A stretch of 45,978 bases of DNA from Candidatus Sulfotelmatobacter sp. (GCA_030038255.1 JASHPH010000131.1:1-45978); one strand, 5' to 3'. Shown: positions 1 to 8,741, counted from the stretch's first letter. The notes: generated by a model not told the origin, from the letters alone. Translations and numbers: made by a program.

Positions 1-927
1 TCGGCGCCGTTACGCATTGCCTTGGTGCCCGATGCCAGCCAGGTACGCAAAGTTCTGAGTGGCGGAGCACACTTCGTGCTCTACAAGCCCGTTTCGGAGG
101 AGGCGGCCAAGGCGGGGCTCCGAGCTGCCGCCGCTCTCTTGAACCGCGAGCGCCGGCGGTCTATGCGGGTTCCGGTGCAGGCTCCCGTCGAGATTACGCT
201 ACCCGAGGGCCGCAAAGTGGAAGGCATTCTTCTTGACCTCTCGGCCACTGGTCTGGATGTGCTTACTTCCGAATCTCAGGTAGCGGGTTCCCTCCTGGCT
301 GTTCATTTTCAACTCCCCGATGGCGCTCTGGAGATAGAAGCGCGCGGGCAGGTGGCATGGGCAAATCCGAACGGACAGACCGGAGTCCAGATGCTCGATC
401 TGCCCAAAGAAGTCTCCGAAAAACTGGACGCCTGGCTGAAGTCTGCGGCTGCCGCCTTGGGAGCCAGCACAAACGAGATTGTGCCTCATTGCAAGCTTAC
501 CGACTTGAGCCTGGGCGGATGCTACGTAGAAACGGATGCCCCTTTCCCCGAGCGTGCGCTGGTGGATTTCTGCCTCAAGACGGGAGACCTCGAGGTTCAT
601 ATCGAAGGCATGGTTCGAGTGGCTCATCCGGGCAAAGGGATGGGAGTCGAGTTCCCTTCCTGCACTGAGGAGCAGCGCGCGCAGGTGACTAATCTGATCA
701 ACGTCCTGCGCAGCAGTCCCGACACTAAGCCCGAACTCCTGGTTTCTCCACGCGCCTTGGTCGCTGATTTGAGCCAGTTCGAACCCTCTGGTGACGCTTC
801 ACAAGCCACTGACGAGTGGGAAGATCCCCTGCTTGAACTTCTGCGTCGCGGGGCTTCTCTCCAGGAAGACGAGTTTATGGCGGAGCTCTGCCATCAGCGT
901 AATCCGCAAGAAACCGCGTCTGTCTGA
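1..927 (+). CDS. Response-regulator-like protein with two PilZ domains (5' end outside window)
   Basis: The reading frame is open from base 1, so the gene starts outside the window. The first residues (LVPDASQVRKVL, then FVLYKP) look like the end of a receiver domain, with the conserved Lys-Pro of beta-5/alpha-5. Two PilZ domains follow. The first has RRSMR and DLSATGL, matching the c-di-GMP signature RxxxR...(D/N)xSxxG. The second has DLSLGG but no clear RxxxR, so it may not bind nucleotide. PilZ proteins typically couple c-di-GMP to motility or exopolysaccharide. The C-terminal 70 residues are low in recognisable structure. The catalytic receiver Asp cannot be seen because it would lie upstream of the window. 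Confidence 0.85.
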   Translation, partial: SAPLRIALVPDASQVRKVLSGGAHFVLYKPVSEEAAKAGLRAAAALLNRERRRSMRVPVQAPVEITLPEGRKVEGILLDLSATGLDVLTSESQVAGSLLAVHFQLPDGALEIEARGQVAWANPNGQTGVQMLDLPKEVSEKLDAWLKSAAAALGASTNEIVPHCKLTDLSLGGCYVETDAPFPERALVDFCLKTGDLEVHIEGMVRVAHPGKGMGVEFPSCTEEQRAQVTNLINVLRSSPDTKPELLVSPRALVADLSQFEPSGDASQATDEWEDPLLELLRRGASLQEDEFMAELCHQRNPQETASV

Positions 928-935
928 CCACTTCT

Positions 936-960
936 CTGAGTGATCACCTCAGAATTTTCT
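936..960 (+). terminator. Possible intrinsic terminator after the PilZ gene
   Basis: CTGAG and CTCAG arms flank a TGATCA core nine bases after the PilZ stop codon and are followed by AATTTTCT. The stem is short and the T tract weak, so this is only a plausible terminator. Confidence 0.4.
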
Positions 961-1286
961 ACCAGCGTATCCTCCGCCACCGAGCAAATCCCCCGAAAGA
1001 AAAGCCTCCCGCGGGCAGGTCATGCAGCGGGACTTGATGAGGGATTTTCGTGCGGGCGCAGCAGGCGAAAGCAGAGGCAGGTGCGAGAGGCTTGGCAGGT
1101 GAGCGACTGCTGAGAATCGAAGAACCCGGCCCCGTCTCTGGCGCGGGCCCTTCAATTCTCTTTGGTCTGTTCCACCCCTATGCGCAGCACCGTACTGCGT
1201 CTCCGTTGCGCTCTGATGTACGCAATATTAAATGTGGATTAAATGTAGACTGGGAAAGGCTTCCGCTTGCGAGAATCGAATTCTGC
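961..1286. other. Intergenic stretch, no gene recognised
   Basis: No reading frame here has recognisable protein content. A frame open from 1050 runs into the next gene, but its first 80 residues are rich in Arg, Gly and Ala with no hydrophobic or domain pattern, so I treat it as leader. The region becomes AT-richer near 1220-1245, where a promoter for the next gene could lie. Confidence 0.4.
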
Positions 1287-2972
1287 TTGTCCGAAGGAAC
1301 GAGCCTGAAAGAAACCACGTTGGCCGCGGATCCACCTGACGCACGAGCGCGCCCGGCATCGCTGAGGTGGGCATTGCCAGCGGTTGGTGTTGCCGCATTT
1401 GCTGTGGAAATTCCTTTCTTTTTTTGGGGCCTACCCTCCGGGCACGATCTTGAATTCCATCTCTACTCCTGGCTCGAGGTTCTGACGCAATGGAGAGAGG
1501 GTATCTTCCTCCCGCGATGGGCGTCACTTGCGCACTTCGGCTATGGCGAACCGCGTTTTCTGTTCTATCCTCCTGCTTCGTGGATGCTGGGTGGGGTGCT
1601 GAGCGCAATTTTTCCCTGGACCATCGTGGCCGGTGTCTACATCTGGCTTGCGCTGACGCTCGCCGGAATGTCGATGTTCGTGCTCGCGCGGCGGTGGCTT
1701 GACCGGCGCGACGCCATCTTTGCCGCCGTGTTCTTCGCGGTGAACCCCTACCATCTCGTGATTGTCTACTGGCGCAGCTCCTTTGCTGAGTTGCTGGCAA
1801 GTTGCCTGCTGCCGATGCTGCTGTTGCTAACCGTCAGGCTGGCAGAAGGAGAGCACCGGGCGGCCGTCCCTCTTTCGCTCGTACTGGCGGCGGCGTGGCT
1901 CACCAATATTCCTGCGGCGTTGATGGTCCACTATTCTCTGGCTCTATTGCTCCTGGTGTTTGCCTGGCAGCGGCGATCGCTGCGCATTCTGTGGGCGGGA
2001 GCCGCCGCGATCGTGCTCGGCGCGTGCCTTTCCAGCTTGTACCTGCTGCCAGCGATGTACGAACAAAAGTGGATCAACGTCGCCCAGGCCGTGTCCGAGG
2101 GATTGCGTCCGCAAGATAATTTTCTTTTCATTCACACCACCGACCCCGATCATGACCGGTTCAACCGCATCACCTCCTGGGTTGCGATGCTGGAGATCGC
2201 AGCTACGTTTGCGGCAGCCTGGGCCGCGCGCAGGTGGCGCCAGGCGAATCGCACGTTGTGGAATGCGCTTCTCGTGTGGGCATTGGTATGCAGCGCGCTC
2301 ATGTTTCCGGCGACAGCGCTGCTCTGGCGATGGCTTCCGAAGCTGGCATTCTTGCAATTTCCCTGGCGATGGCTGCTGTGCCTGAGCATGATCCTGTCGA
2401 TTCTTGTGGCCCTCGGCGTGCGGCGTTGGTGGATGCGCGTCGCAGTCTACGCCGTCTCGGTTCTCGTGATCGCAACCGCATGGCGTGGCATTCAGCCACC
2501 GTGGTGGGACAACGCTGCAGATCTGCGCGAAATGCAGGACAACATGAGCGACAACATAGGTTACGAGGGCGTGGATGAGTACACGCCCATCGGGGCAGAT
2601 CCATCCGCGATTGACAAAGATGCGCCGCTCGTCTCGGTTGAGGGACCGGCACAAGGGAAAATTCAAATATCGAGGTGGGGCGCGGAATCGAAGGCGTTCA
2701 CGGCAGAGATGTCCGCCGCCGATGAACTTGCATTGCGGTTATTTCGGTATCCTGCGTGGAGGGTTGAGATCAATGGCCGCGTGGTCCAGGCTAAACCGCG
2801 ACCGGAGACGTGCCAGATGCTGCTTCCGGTCGAAGCTGGTACGAACCGCGTGCAAGTGAATTTTGTACGTACATGGGATCGCAAGCTCAGCGGATGGATA
2901 ACGGCGTTGACGGTCTGGCTGCTGGTTCTCTGGATTGTGTTGGTGCGAAATCGCGAGACTCAAACGGCATGA
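1287..2972 (+). CDS. Polytopic membrane protein, 6-pyruvoyl-tetrahydropterin-synthase-related / YfhO-like
   Basis: About ten hydrophobic segments run from residue ~20 to ~410, followed by a roughly 150-residue non-membrane C-terminal domain and a last transmembrane helix (ITALTVWLLVLWIVLV). After the first helix, PSGHDLEFHLYSWLEV and FYPPASWMLGG match the membrane family labelled 6-pyruvoyl-tetrahydropterin synthase-related. These resemble GT-C / YfhO-type glycosyl transfer proteins, with an acidic residue after helix 1. Function is inferred: probably lipid-linked sugar transfer in the envelope. The start is uncertain. No ATG exists at the 5' end; TTG codons at 1206, 1287 and 1320 are in frame, and 1287 leaves a normal-length cytoplasmic leader before helix 1. 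Confidence 0.7.
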   Translation: MSEGTSLKETTLAADPPDARARPASLRWALPAVGVAAFAVEIPFFFWGLPSGHDLEFHLYSWLEVLTQWREGIFLPRWASLAHFGYGEPRFLFYPPASWMLGGVLSAIFPWTIVAGVYIWLALTLAGMSMFVLARRWLDRRDAIFAAVFFAVNPYHLVIVYWRSSFAELLASCLLPMLLLLTVRLAEGEHRAAVPLSLVLAAAWLTNIPAALMVHYSLALLLLVFAWQRRSLRILWAGAAAIVLGACLSSLYLLPAMYEQKWINVAQAVSEGLRPQDNFLFIHTTDPDHDRFNRITSWVAMLEIAATFAAAWAARRWRQANRTLWNALLVWALVCSALMFPATALLWRWLPKLAFLQFPWRWLLCLSMILSILVALGVRRWWMRVAVYAVSVLVIATAWRGIQPPWWDNAADLREMQDNMSDNIGYEGVDEYTPIGADPSAIDKDAPLVSVEGPAQGKIQISRWGAESKAFTAEMSAADELALRLFRYPAWRVEINGRVVQAKPRPETCQMLLPVEAGTNRVQVNFVRTWDRKLSGWITALTVWLLVLWIVLVRNRETQTA

Positions 2973-3024
2973 GTGCTGGGTTTGCAAATCCCTCGGTGCC
3001 TCCCTGCGAGCGGGCTGGAACGTG

Positions 3025-3663
3025 ATGCGACGAATTCTGATTGCCACTTCGAATCCAGGCAAGCTGCGCGATTTCGCGGGGGCTGCCAAGAGCCACGGCA
3101 TCCGGATCGCGGGCATCCCGAATTTCTCTTCCCTTCCAGCAGTGGTCGAGGATGGCCTCACGTTCGAGGAAAATGCCCGCAAGAAGGCGGAGGAATATAG
3201 CCGTCACGTTCCCGGACAGATTGTCGTGGCCGACGACTCGGGCCTGGAAGTCGACGCGCTGAACGGGGCTCCGGGCGTGCATTCGGCGCGCTATGCAGCT
3301 CCCGATCTTGACGGCAAACAGCCGCACGCTGCCGAAGCGAACACCGATGACGACGCCAACAACGCTCGGTTGTTGCGGGAATTGAAGAACGTTTCGGCGG
3401 ACAAACGCACGGGGCGTTTTGTATGCGTGCTGGCGGCGGCGCGGGACGGCAAGACGCTCGCCACATTTCGCGGCACGGCGGAGGGGATCATTCTCGAAGC
3501 TCCGCGCGGGACGAACGGATTCGGCTACGATCCCCTATTTTATTTTCCGCAAATCGGCAAGACGTTCGCCGAGCTTACCGCAGAAGAGAAAGCAAAATAC
3601 AGCCATCGCGGCGCCGCGTTCCGTAAATTCCTGGAGTGGTGCGATCAGACCATGCCGGGCTGA
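3025..3663 (+). CDS. rdgB: XTP/dITP pyrophosphatase (RdgB/HAM1 family)
   Basis: This enzyme hydrolyses deaminated purine triphosphates (dITP, XTP) to monophosphates and so keeps them out of DNA. The family pattern is complete: N-terminal ATSNPGKLRDF, the metal-binding VVADDSGLEVDALNGAPGVHSARYA region, GFGYDPLFYFP, and the C-terminal SHRGAAFRKF. At 212 residues it is of normal length. The ATG at 3025 is chosen because MRRILIATSN is the family's usual beginning; a longer frame upstream adds unrelated residues. The gene follows the membrane-protein gene by 52 bases on the same strand and may be co-transcribed with it. It converges with the epimerase pseudogene. Confidence 0.93.
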   Translation: MRRILIATSNPGKLRDFAGAAKSHGIRIAGIPNFSSLPAVVEDGLTFEENARKKAEEYSRHVPGQIVVADDSGLEVDALNGAPGVHSARYAAPDLDGKQPHAAEANTDDDANNARLLRELKNVSADKRTGRFVCVLAAARDGKTLATFRGTAEGIILEAPRGTNGFGYDPLFYFPQIGKTFAELTAEEKAKYSHRGAAFRKFLEWCDQTMPG

Positions 3664-3703
3664 GTGATCTCACATCTAAGAAACACGTGCGCAAGGTATC
3701 CAG

Positions 3704-4582
3704 TCAGCGAGATTTGCCGCGCAGTGTCTTCAAGACCGCTTCCCCTTCAGGGACGATCTCGCGATAGCCAAGTTCCCTACGAATTCGGCCGGTGTTATAG
3801 GCAATGTTCTGGGCGAAATTCAAATTGCTTTCTAAATCAGGCTCCATCACAGACTGAGGCATCCACGCGAGTCGTTCCGCTACGGTTGGTGTGTATTCCT
3901 CGCCTACGTTGTAAACACGATTCTCCGTAACCCTGCACGTGGCGGCCAATTCAACAGCCGCGGCAACGTTCTCCACATACCCGTGCGTCCACCGCCAGTT
4001 GGGATGATGCGGATACCGATATACCGTGCCGAGGTCCTCGTTGCTTCCGGGGCCGTACACTTTCGGGAGCCGCAAGACAATCGAAAGTAGAGCCTTGCTC
4101 TCCAGCACCGCTCATTCCGCGAGAATCTTCTCGTACCTATATTCAAGGGCCGCCGGCGAGTCTGCTTTGTGACGATATGGAAACAACATGGTCCTGAGCG
4201 GCGACTCCTCCGTCAGCAGGCCTTCCTCGATCGGCCCAGGCTCGATTCCGATGAAGCACCCATATGCTCGGTACACATCGCCGCTGCTAAGCATCACGAG
4301 ATGACCGGTCTTGCCGGCAAAGGCCTGGACCCACGCCCGGGCGTCATTCCCTCCCATCGCGACTGTGTGTACGACGACATCCGGCTCGAATTCGAACAGC
4401 TCTTTGGAAAATTGCTGAATGGGCATCATCGAGAGCGGATCAAGAATTTCGTGTACCTGCACCGGTAGCTCTGCCGTAGTCCGTCCACGGTGGAAGATGG
4501 CGACCGCGTGGCCGGCGCTCTCGATTCGCTGCACGATGTGCCTCCCGATGAAACCCGTACCGCCGATGACCAGAATCCGCAT
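3704..4582 (-). pseudogene. NAD-dependent epimerase/dehydratase interrupted by an in-frame TGA
   Basis: This is an extended short-chain dehydrogenase of the sugar-nucleotide epimerase type. It has an N-terminal Rossmann motif (GGTGFIGRHI), the SSGDVY strand with the catalytic Ser region, and YRYEK fitting YxxxK. The frame stops at TGA (4112-4114, minus strand) directly after ...EKILAE, and the same frame continues as AVLESKALLSIVLRLP with the normal middle and C-terminal epimerase sequence (VYGPGS, YNVGEEYTPT). One CGA-to-TGA change would explain it, since Arg or a similar residue is common there. Either the gene is inactive, the stop is read through, or the base is a sequencing error. I see no selenocysteine insertion element. 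Confidence 0.8.
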
Positions 4583-4673
4583 AGCAGATGGGACTACTTG
4601 CCTTGACTTCACTTCGACCGCAGCCAGATAATGTCAGGTTATTTTCTCATTGCCGGATTTATAAGGAGCTTTC

Positions 4674-5447
4674 GTGGCATCTGCAGCCAGTTCTACTGCT
4701 CCGGGGGTAAGACAGAATGTCATCAGGCAGGGGGTGGCGCCCTTGCGCGCTGGTCGGGGAATTTCCTTCGTCTTACGCCGTTTGCACTCGCTCACTGGAA
4801 TCATTCCCGTTGGCGCGTTTCTGTTCGAGCACCTCCTGATCTCGAACTCGACCGCGATCAGCGGTCCCGCCGCCTATGCGCGTCAGGTCAGTTTTCTGGC
4901 GAATCTGCCGCTGGTCTTCTTCCTTGAGCTGTTCGGGATCTGGATTCCGATCGCGTACCACGCGCTCTACGGCTTCTACATCTGGTATCGCGGCGACGGG
5001 AATGTGGGCGAGTATCCGTGGAGCGGCAACTGGATGTATACGGCACAGCGCTGGACCGGCACCATCGCGTTCGTTTACATCCTGTGGCACACGTGGACGA
5101 TGCGCTTCACCGGCACCGATCTGCACGACAACCCGATGGCCTCGTTCGGCAAGGTGCAGGCCGAGGTGCAGCATCCGCTGTTGCTGGTGTTCTACGTCGT
5201 CGGCTTAATCGCCGCGTCATGGCACTTCGCGTACGGAATCTGGCTGTTCGCGGCGAAGTGGGGCATCGTCTCCGGCGACAAGGCTCAGAAAGGTTTGCTG
5301 CGGCTGTGCGTGGCGTTTTTCCTCCTGCTCAGCGTGGTTGGGCTGGTGAGTCTGTACACCTTCGAGGCTCGCTTCCCGGAAGCGCCCAGCGCAGGCTCGA
5401 CCATCGTGGATACGGGCGGCTCAGCCAATCTCGGGAGGTCGCAATAA
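4674..5447 (+). CDS. sdhC: Succinate dehydrogenase cytochrome b558 subunit
   Basis: This is the single-chain diheme membrane anchor of a type-B succinate:quinone oxidoreductase. It binds SdhAB at the membrane and passes electrons to quinone. At 257 residues it is long enough for the five-helix form, and no SdhD is needed or present. Candidate heme-ligand histidines lie in RRLHSLTG, FLFEHLL, AYHALYG, LWHTW and SWHFAYG. The GTG start is fixed by AAGGAG at 4663-4668, five bases upstream. Its stop overlaps the sdhA start by one base (TAATG), so translation is probably coupled. It opens the sdh operon. Confidence 0.93.
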   Translation: MASAASSTAPGVRQNVIRQGVAPLRAGRGISFVLRRLHSLTGIIPVGAFLFEHLLISNSTAISGPAAYARQVSFLANLPLVFFLELFGIWIPIAYHALYGFYIWYRGDGNVGEYPWSGNWMYTAQRWTGTIAFVYILWHTWTMRFTGTDLHDNPMASFGKVQAEVQHPLLLVFYVVGLIAASWHFAYGIWLFAAKWGIVSGDKAQKGLLRLCVAFFLLLSVVGLVSLYTFEARFPEAPSAGSTIVDTGGSANLGRSQ

Positions 5448-7216
5448 TGGCGAATCCCAGAATTATTGTCGTCGGCGGCGGGCTGGCTGGCTTGGCCGCA
5501 GTGATCAAGATCGCCGAAATGGGCGGGGAGGTAGACCTGTTCTCCATCGTTCCCGTGAAGCGGTCGCACTCGGTGTGCGCGCAGGGCGGCATCAACGCGG
5601 CGAAGAACCTCAAGGGTGAAGGCGACTCGACGTGGAAGCATTTCGACGACACGATCTATGGCGGAGACTTTCTGGCCAATCAGCCTCCCGTCAAGGACAT
5701 GTGCGACGCGGCGCCGGGAATCATCGATCTGCTCGACCGCATGGGCGTTCCCTTCAACCGAACGCCGGAAGGTTTGCTCGATTTCCGCCGCTTCGGCGGC
5801 ACGCTTTACAACCGCACGGCGTTTGCCGGTGCTACCACGGGCCAGCAGTTGCTTTACGCGCTTGACGAACAGGTCCGGCGTTACGAATCCGAAGGCAAGG
5901 TCAAGAAATACGAGCACTGGGAATTCTTGTCGGCGGTGCTCGACGGCAAAAAAGTTTGCCGTGGGATCTGCGCCATGGACCTGCGCACAATGGAAGTGCG
6001 CACCTTCCCTGCCGACGCCATCATCATCGCCACCGGCGGCATCGGCGCGATTTTCGGCAAGTCGACGAATTCGGTCGTATGCACGGGCTCGGCCCAGTCT
6101 GCGCTGTATCAGCAGGGATGCTATTACGCCAACGGCGAGTTCATTCAGGTTCACCCCACGTCGATTCCCGGCGAAGACAAGCTGCGTCTCATGTCGGAGT
6201 CGGCGCGAGGCGAGGGTGGCCGCGTCTGGGTGCCGAAGACTCCGGGCGACAAGCGCGATCCGAAATCCATTCCCCAGAGTGAGCGATGGTATTTCTTGGA
6301 AGAGTGGTATCCGAAGTACGGCAATCTTGTGCCGCGCGATGTGGCGACGCGCGCCATCTTCAAGGTCGTCTACGAATACAACCTCGGCATCGACGGCAAG
6401 CCGATGGTCTATCTCGATCTGACCCACATTGATCGCAAGATTCTCGACCGCAAGCTGGAAGGGATTCTCGAAATTTACGAAAAGTTCGTCGGCGACGATC
6501 CGCGCGACACGCCCATGAAGATTTTCCCCGGCATGCATTACACGATGGGCGGTCTGTGGATCGACTACCAGCAGGCCACGAACATCCCCGGCATTTATGC
6601 CGCCGGCGAGTGCGAGTATCAGTATCACGGAGCGAACCGGCTGGGCGCGAACTCGCTGGTGTCGTGCATCTGGGGAGGATTCGTCGCCGGCCCCAACGCC
6701 TTGAATTACGCGCGCGGGCTGCAGGCGTCTTCCGACGGAAATGGCGCGTTCGAGGCCGAGAAAAAGAAGCAGGAAGAGAACAATGCCCTGCTGATGAAGA
6801 ACGACGGCAGCGAAAATCCGGTGAAGCTGTGGCGCGAGTTGGGCGATGTGATGACCAAGGATTGCACGGTCATCCGCTACAACAAAAATTTGCAGCAAAC
6901 CGACGCCAAGCTGGTGGAGTTCCTCGAGCGCTATCGCAAGATCAACCTGAGCGACCGCACCATGTGGGCGAATACGACGGTCGTCTTCGCGCGGCAGCTT
7001 TACAACATGCTGCAGCTGGCCCGGGTGATCGTGCAGGGAGCTGCCATGCGCGATGAATCGCGCGGGGCGCACTATAAGCCGGACTTCCCCGACCGCGACG
7101 ACAAGAACTGGATGAAAACGACGAAAGCGTACTTCGCCCCCGACGCGGATGAGCCGAAGTTTGAATTCGAGCCGGTGGATGCATCGCTGATTCCGCCACG
7201 GCCGAGGAAGTATTGA
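5447..7216 (+). CDS. sdhA: Succinate dehydrogenase flavoprotein subunit
   Basis: This catalytic subunit oxidises succinate to fumarate using covalently bound FAD. The N-terminus has the dinucleotide fold (IIVVGGGLAGLAA) and then RSHSVCAQGGINAA, where His41 is the expected FAD-linking residue. HPTSIPG, SARGEGG and LVPRDVATRAIF carry the substrate and active-site residues, and GMHYTMGGLWID and GANRLGANSL complete the flavoprotein signature. The 589-residue length is normal for the type-B enzyme. The start overlaps the sdhC stop and is preceded by GGGAGG. A longer frame beginning at 5018 is only overlap with sdhC. Confidence 0.96.
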   Translation: MANPRIIVVGGGLAGLAAVIKIAEMGGEVDLFSIVPVKRSHSVCAQGGINAAKNLKGEGDSTWKHFDDTIYGGDFLANQPPVKDMCDAAPGIIDLLDRMGVPFNRTPEGLLDFRRFGGTLYNRTAFAGATTGQQLLYALDEQVRRYESEGKVKKYEHWEFLSAVLDGKKVCRGICAMDLRTMEVRTFPADAIIIATGGIGAIFGKSTNSVVCTGSAQSALYQQGCYYANGEFIQVHPTSIPGEDKLRLMSESARGEGGRVWVPKTPGDKRDPKSIPQSERWYFLEEWYPKYGNLVPRDVATRAIFKVVYEYNLGIDGKPMVYLDLTHIDRKILDRKLEGILEIYEKFVGDDPRDTPMKIFPGMHYTMGGLWIDYQQATNIPGIYAAGECEYQYHGANRLGANSLVSCIWGGFVAGPNALNYARGLQASSDGNGAFEAEKKKQEENNALLMKNDGSENPVKLWRELGDVMTKDCTVIRYNKNLQQTDAKLVEFLERYRKINLSDRTMWANTTVVFARQLYNMLQLARVIVQGAAMRDESRGAHYKPDFPDRDDKNWMKTTKAYFAPDADEPKFEFEPVDASLIPPRPRKY

Positions 7217-7229
7217 GCGCCGATTCGCT

Positions 7230-7643
7230 ATGACGCCACGTCAGCACAAATTGCTCGGAGCAATCGAAGCGTGCGCGTTTCTCGCTCTTTACATTTGGGT
7301 ACGCTGGTACAGCGGTTTTTGGCGATATGCCTGGGTTGGGGTATGCCTCGGTGCCGTCGTGGGGTTGATGGGGCTGCAGGGCATAGCTTCGCAGCACGCC
7401 CTCGCTGTGGGTCACGATATTCCGAGGCGCGTCTATGTGATTTGCGCGATCGTTTTCTTTTTCTCCGGCGTCGAAATGTTGAAGCATTTCTTCACTACTC
7501 CGACAGCTGACAATGGATTTTTCGGGTTATTGATCCTGGCCCTCTCCCTGCAGCAGGCAGTCATTGCGATACGGCTATTCAGGCCCGGGCATCGAGGCGG
7601 TGTAGTCGCTCACGCAAATCAAATTAATCATGGCAAACACTAA
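7230..7643 (+). CDS. Small four-helix membrane protein inside the sdh operon
   Basis: I do not recognise this 137-residue protein. It has about four hydrophobic segments (residues ~8-22, ~28-50, ~65-85, ~95-113) and a hydrophilic C-terminus rich in Gly, His and Asn. It lies 13 bases after sdhA and overlaps sdhB by 14 bases, so it is almost certainly translated with the operon. It contains few histidines within its helices and no iron-sulphur or heme motif. The cytochrome subunit is already encoded by sdhC, so this is not the missing SdhD of a four-subunit enzyme. An assembly factor or accessory subunit is a guess based on position only. Confidence 0.75.
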   Translation: MTPRQHKLLGAIEACAFLALYIWVRWYSGFWRYAWVGVCLGAVVGLMGLQGIASQHALAVGHDIPRRVYVICAIVFFFSGVEMLKHFFTTPTADNGFFGLLILALSLQQAVIAIRLFRPGHRGGVVAHANQINHGKH

Positions 7644-8382
7644 ATCCGTCATCTTAAGAATCAAGCGTCAACTCACTCCCAACGGGCCGTCTCATTGGGA
7701 GGAATTTTCCGTTCCCTACCGGCCGAACATGAACGTCATCTCGGCGCTCATGGATATCGCCGCGGACCCGGTCACGCGCGACGGCAAGGCGACCACGCCC
7801 ATCACCTACGACTCGAATTGCCTCGAAGAAGTCTGCGGGTCGTGCGCCATGCTGATCAATGGGCGCGCGCGAATGGCCTGCTCCGCGCTCATCGATCAGC
7901 TCGAGCAGCCGATTCGCCTCGAGCCGTTTTCGAAATTTCCGGTCGTGCGCGATCTTGCCACCGACCGCAGCGTGATCTTCGAAAATCTCAAAGCCGTAAA
8001 GGCATGGGTTCCCGTCGACGGCACGTACGATCTGGGCTCCGGTCCGCGCATGTCGGCCGAAGATCAGGAAGCTGCCTATCCGCTGTCGCGCTGCATCTCC
8101 TGCACCTGCTGCATGGAGGCATGCCCGCAATTCAACGAAGACACCGGCTTTGTCGGCGCCGCAACTATCTCGCAGGTGCGTCTGTTCAACACGCATCCTA
8201 CGGGCAAGGCGCTGAAGCGCGAGCGGCTGGCGGCGCTGATGGGCGACGGCGGCATCCAGGAATGCGGCTACGCGCAGAACTGCGTCGAAGTTTGCCCGAA
8301 GGACATTCCTTTAACGAAGTCCATCTCCGAGGTCGGCGGCCAGGTCATGAAGCAGGCTCTGCTGGACCTCGTTCGACGTTAA
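7630..8382 (+). CDS. sdhB: Succinate dehydrogenase iron-sulphur subunit
   Basis: This subunit carries electrons from SdhA flavin to the quinone site. A plant-type [2Fe-2S] site is seen as CLEEVCGSC...MAC. The C-terminal half has CISCTCCMEACP for one cluster and CGYAQNCVEVCPKD for the other, giving the expected 2Fe-2S, 4Fe-4S and 3Fe-4S set. The length of 250 residues is normal. The ATG at 7630 lies inside the end of the preceding small membrane protein gene, and no good separate ribosome site is visible, so expression probably depends on translational coupling. The last codons (LVRR and stop) form the first unit of a decayed 17-base repeat. Confidence 0.95.
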   Translation: MANTKSVILRIKRQLTPNGPSHWEEFSVPYRPNMNVISALMDIAADPVTRDGKATTPITYDSNCLEEVCGSCAMLINGRARMACSALIDQLEQPIRLEPFSKFPVVRDLATDRSVIFENLKAVKAWVPVDGTYDLGSGPRMSAEDQEAAYPLSRCISCTCCMEACPQFNEDTGFVGAATISQVRLFNTHPTGKALKRERLAALMGDGGIQECGYAQNCVEVCPKDIPLTKSISEVGGQVMKQALLDLVRR

Positions 8383-8466
8383 ATCAGGTTCGGCGTTAAC
8401 TGCGGTTCGGCGCTGATCCACGTTCGATGTGAACCAAATTCCGCGCTGACAGACGCTCGGCGCGAA
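8371..8466 (+). repeat. Six decayed copies of a 17-base unit at the 3' end of sdhB
   Basis: Units begin at 8371, 8388, 8405, 8422, 8438 and 8455. They read GTTCGACGTTAA, GTTCGGCGTTAA, GTTCGGCGCTGA, GTTCGATGTGAA, ATTCCGCGCTGA and GCTCGGCGCGAA, each followed by about five variable bases. Spacing is 17 bases except one step of 16. The first copy encodes the SdhB C-terminus and stop codon, so the array looks like tandem duplication of the gene end followed by drift. Confidence 0.7.
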
Positions 8467-8562
8467 TTGTCACCGCTTTTTGTCAGAGTGCGCCAAAGCG
8501 CCACATTGAGCTCGTCTAGTTCATTATTGATTTACCGCAATCACCACATCTATAAGGAGATT

Positions 8563-8643
8563 ATGCAACCGTCCACAGCGTCTAAAATGGCCCGTCACTT
8601 GCGAACAATGAAGGTTGTGGCGCACTTTTCTCTGGAAGAGTAA
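8563..8643 (+). CDS. Possible 26-residue peptide with a strong ribosome site
   Basis: A short ORF starts with ATG at 8563, preceded by AAGGAG (8553-8558) at ideal spacing, and ends with TAA at 8641. The peptide begins MQPSTASKMARHLRTMKV and ends in HFSLEE. I recognise no family. The strong ribosome site in an otherwise empty 400-base gap is the only support. It could equally be a leader peptide, a relic, or chance. Confidence 0.35.
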   Translation: MQPSTASKMARHLRTMKVVAHFSLEE

Positions 8644-8712
8644 CCACAGTAACCATGCAGCGGCACCGCCGGGACATGGGTACTCCTGTAACGGACGGCA
8701 CGTTGCATTCGG

Positions 8713-8741
8713 TTGGACGGCTTGACAGCATGACTTAGAAT
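8713..8741 (+). promoter_or_regulatory. Predicted sigma-70-type promoter before the DUF5715-like gene
   Basis: TTGGAC (8713-8718) and TAGAAT (8736-8741) are separated by 17 bases, and the GTG start lies 46 bases downstream. Confidence 0.5.

Noticed and set aside
1944-2666. Minus-strand 240-residue frame inside the membrane-protein gene
   Set aside because: Arg/Pro/His-rich composition typical of an antisense frame in G+C-rich DNA, with no domain pattern.
4112-4114. TGA considered as a selenocysteine codon
   Set aside because: The position is not a known redox-active residue in epimerases and no insertion-element hairpin follows; nonsense mutation is simpler.
5285-7072. Long minus-strand open frame across sdhA
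   Set aside because: It is a shadow of the sdhA codon pattern; the plus strand has complete flavoprotein motifs.
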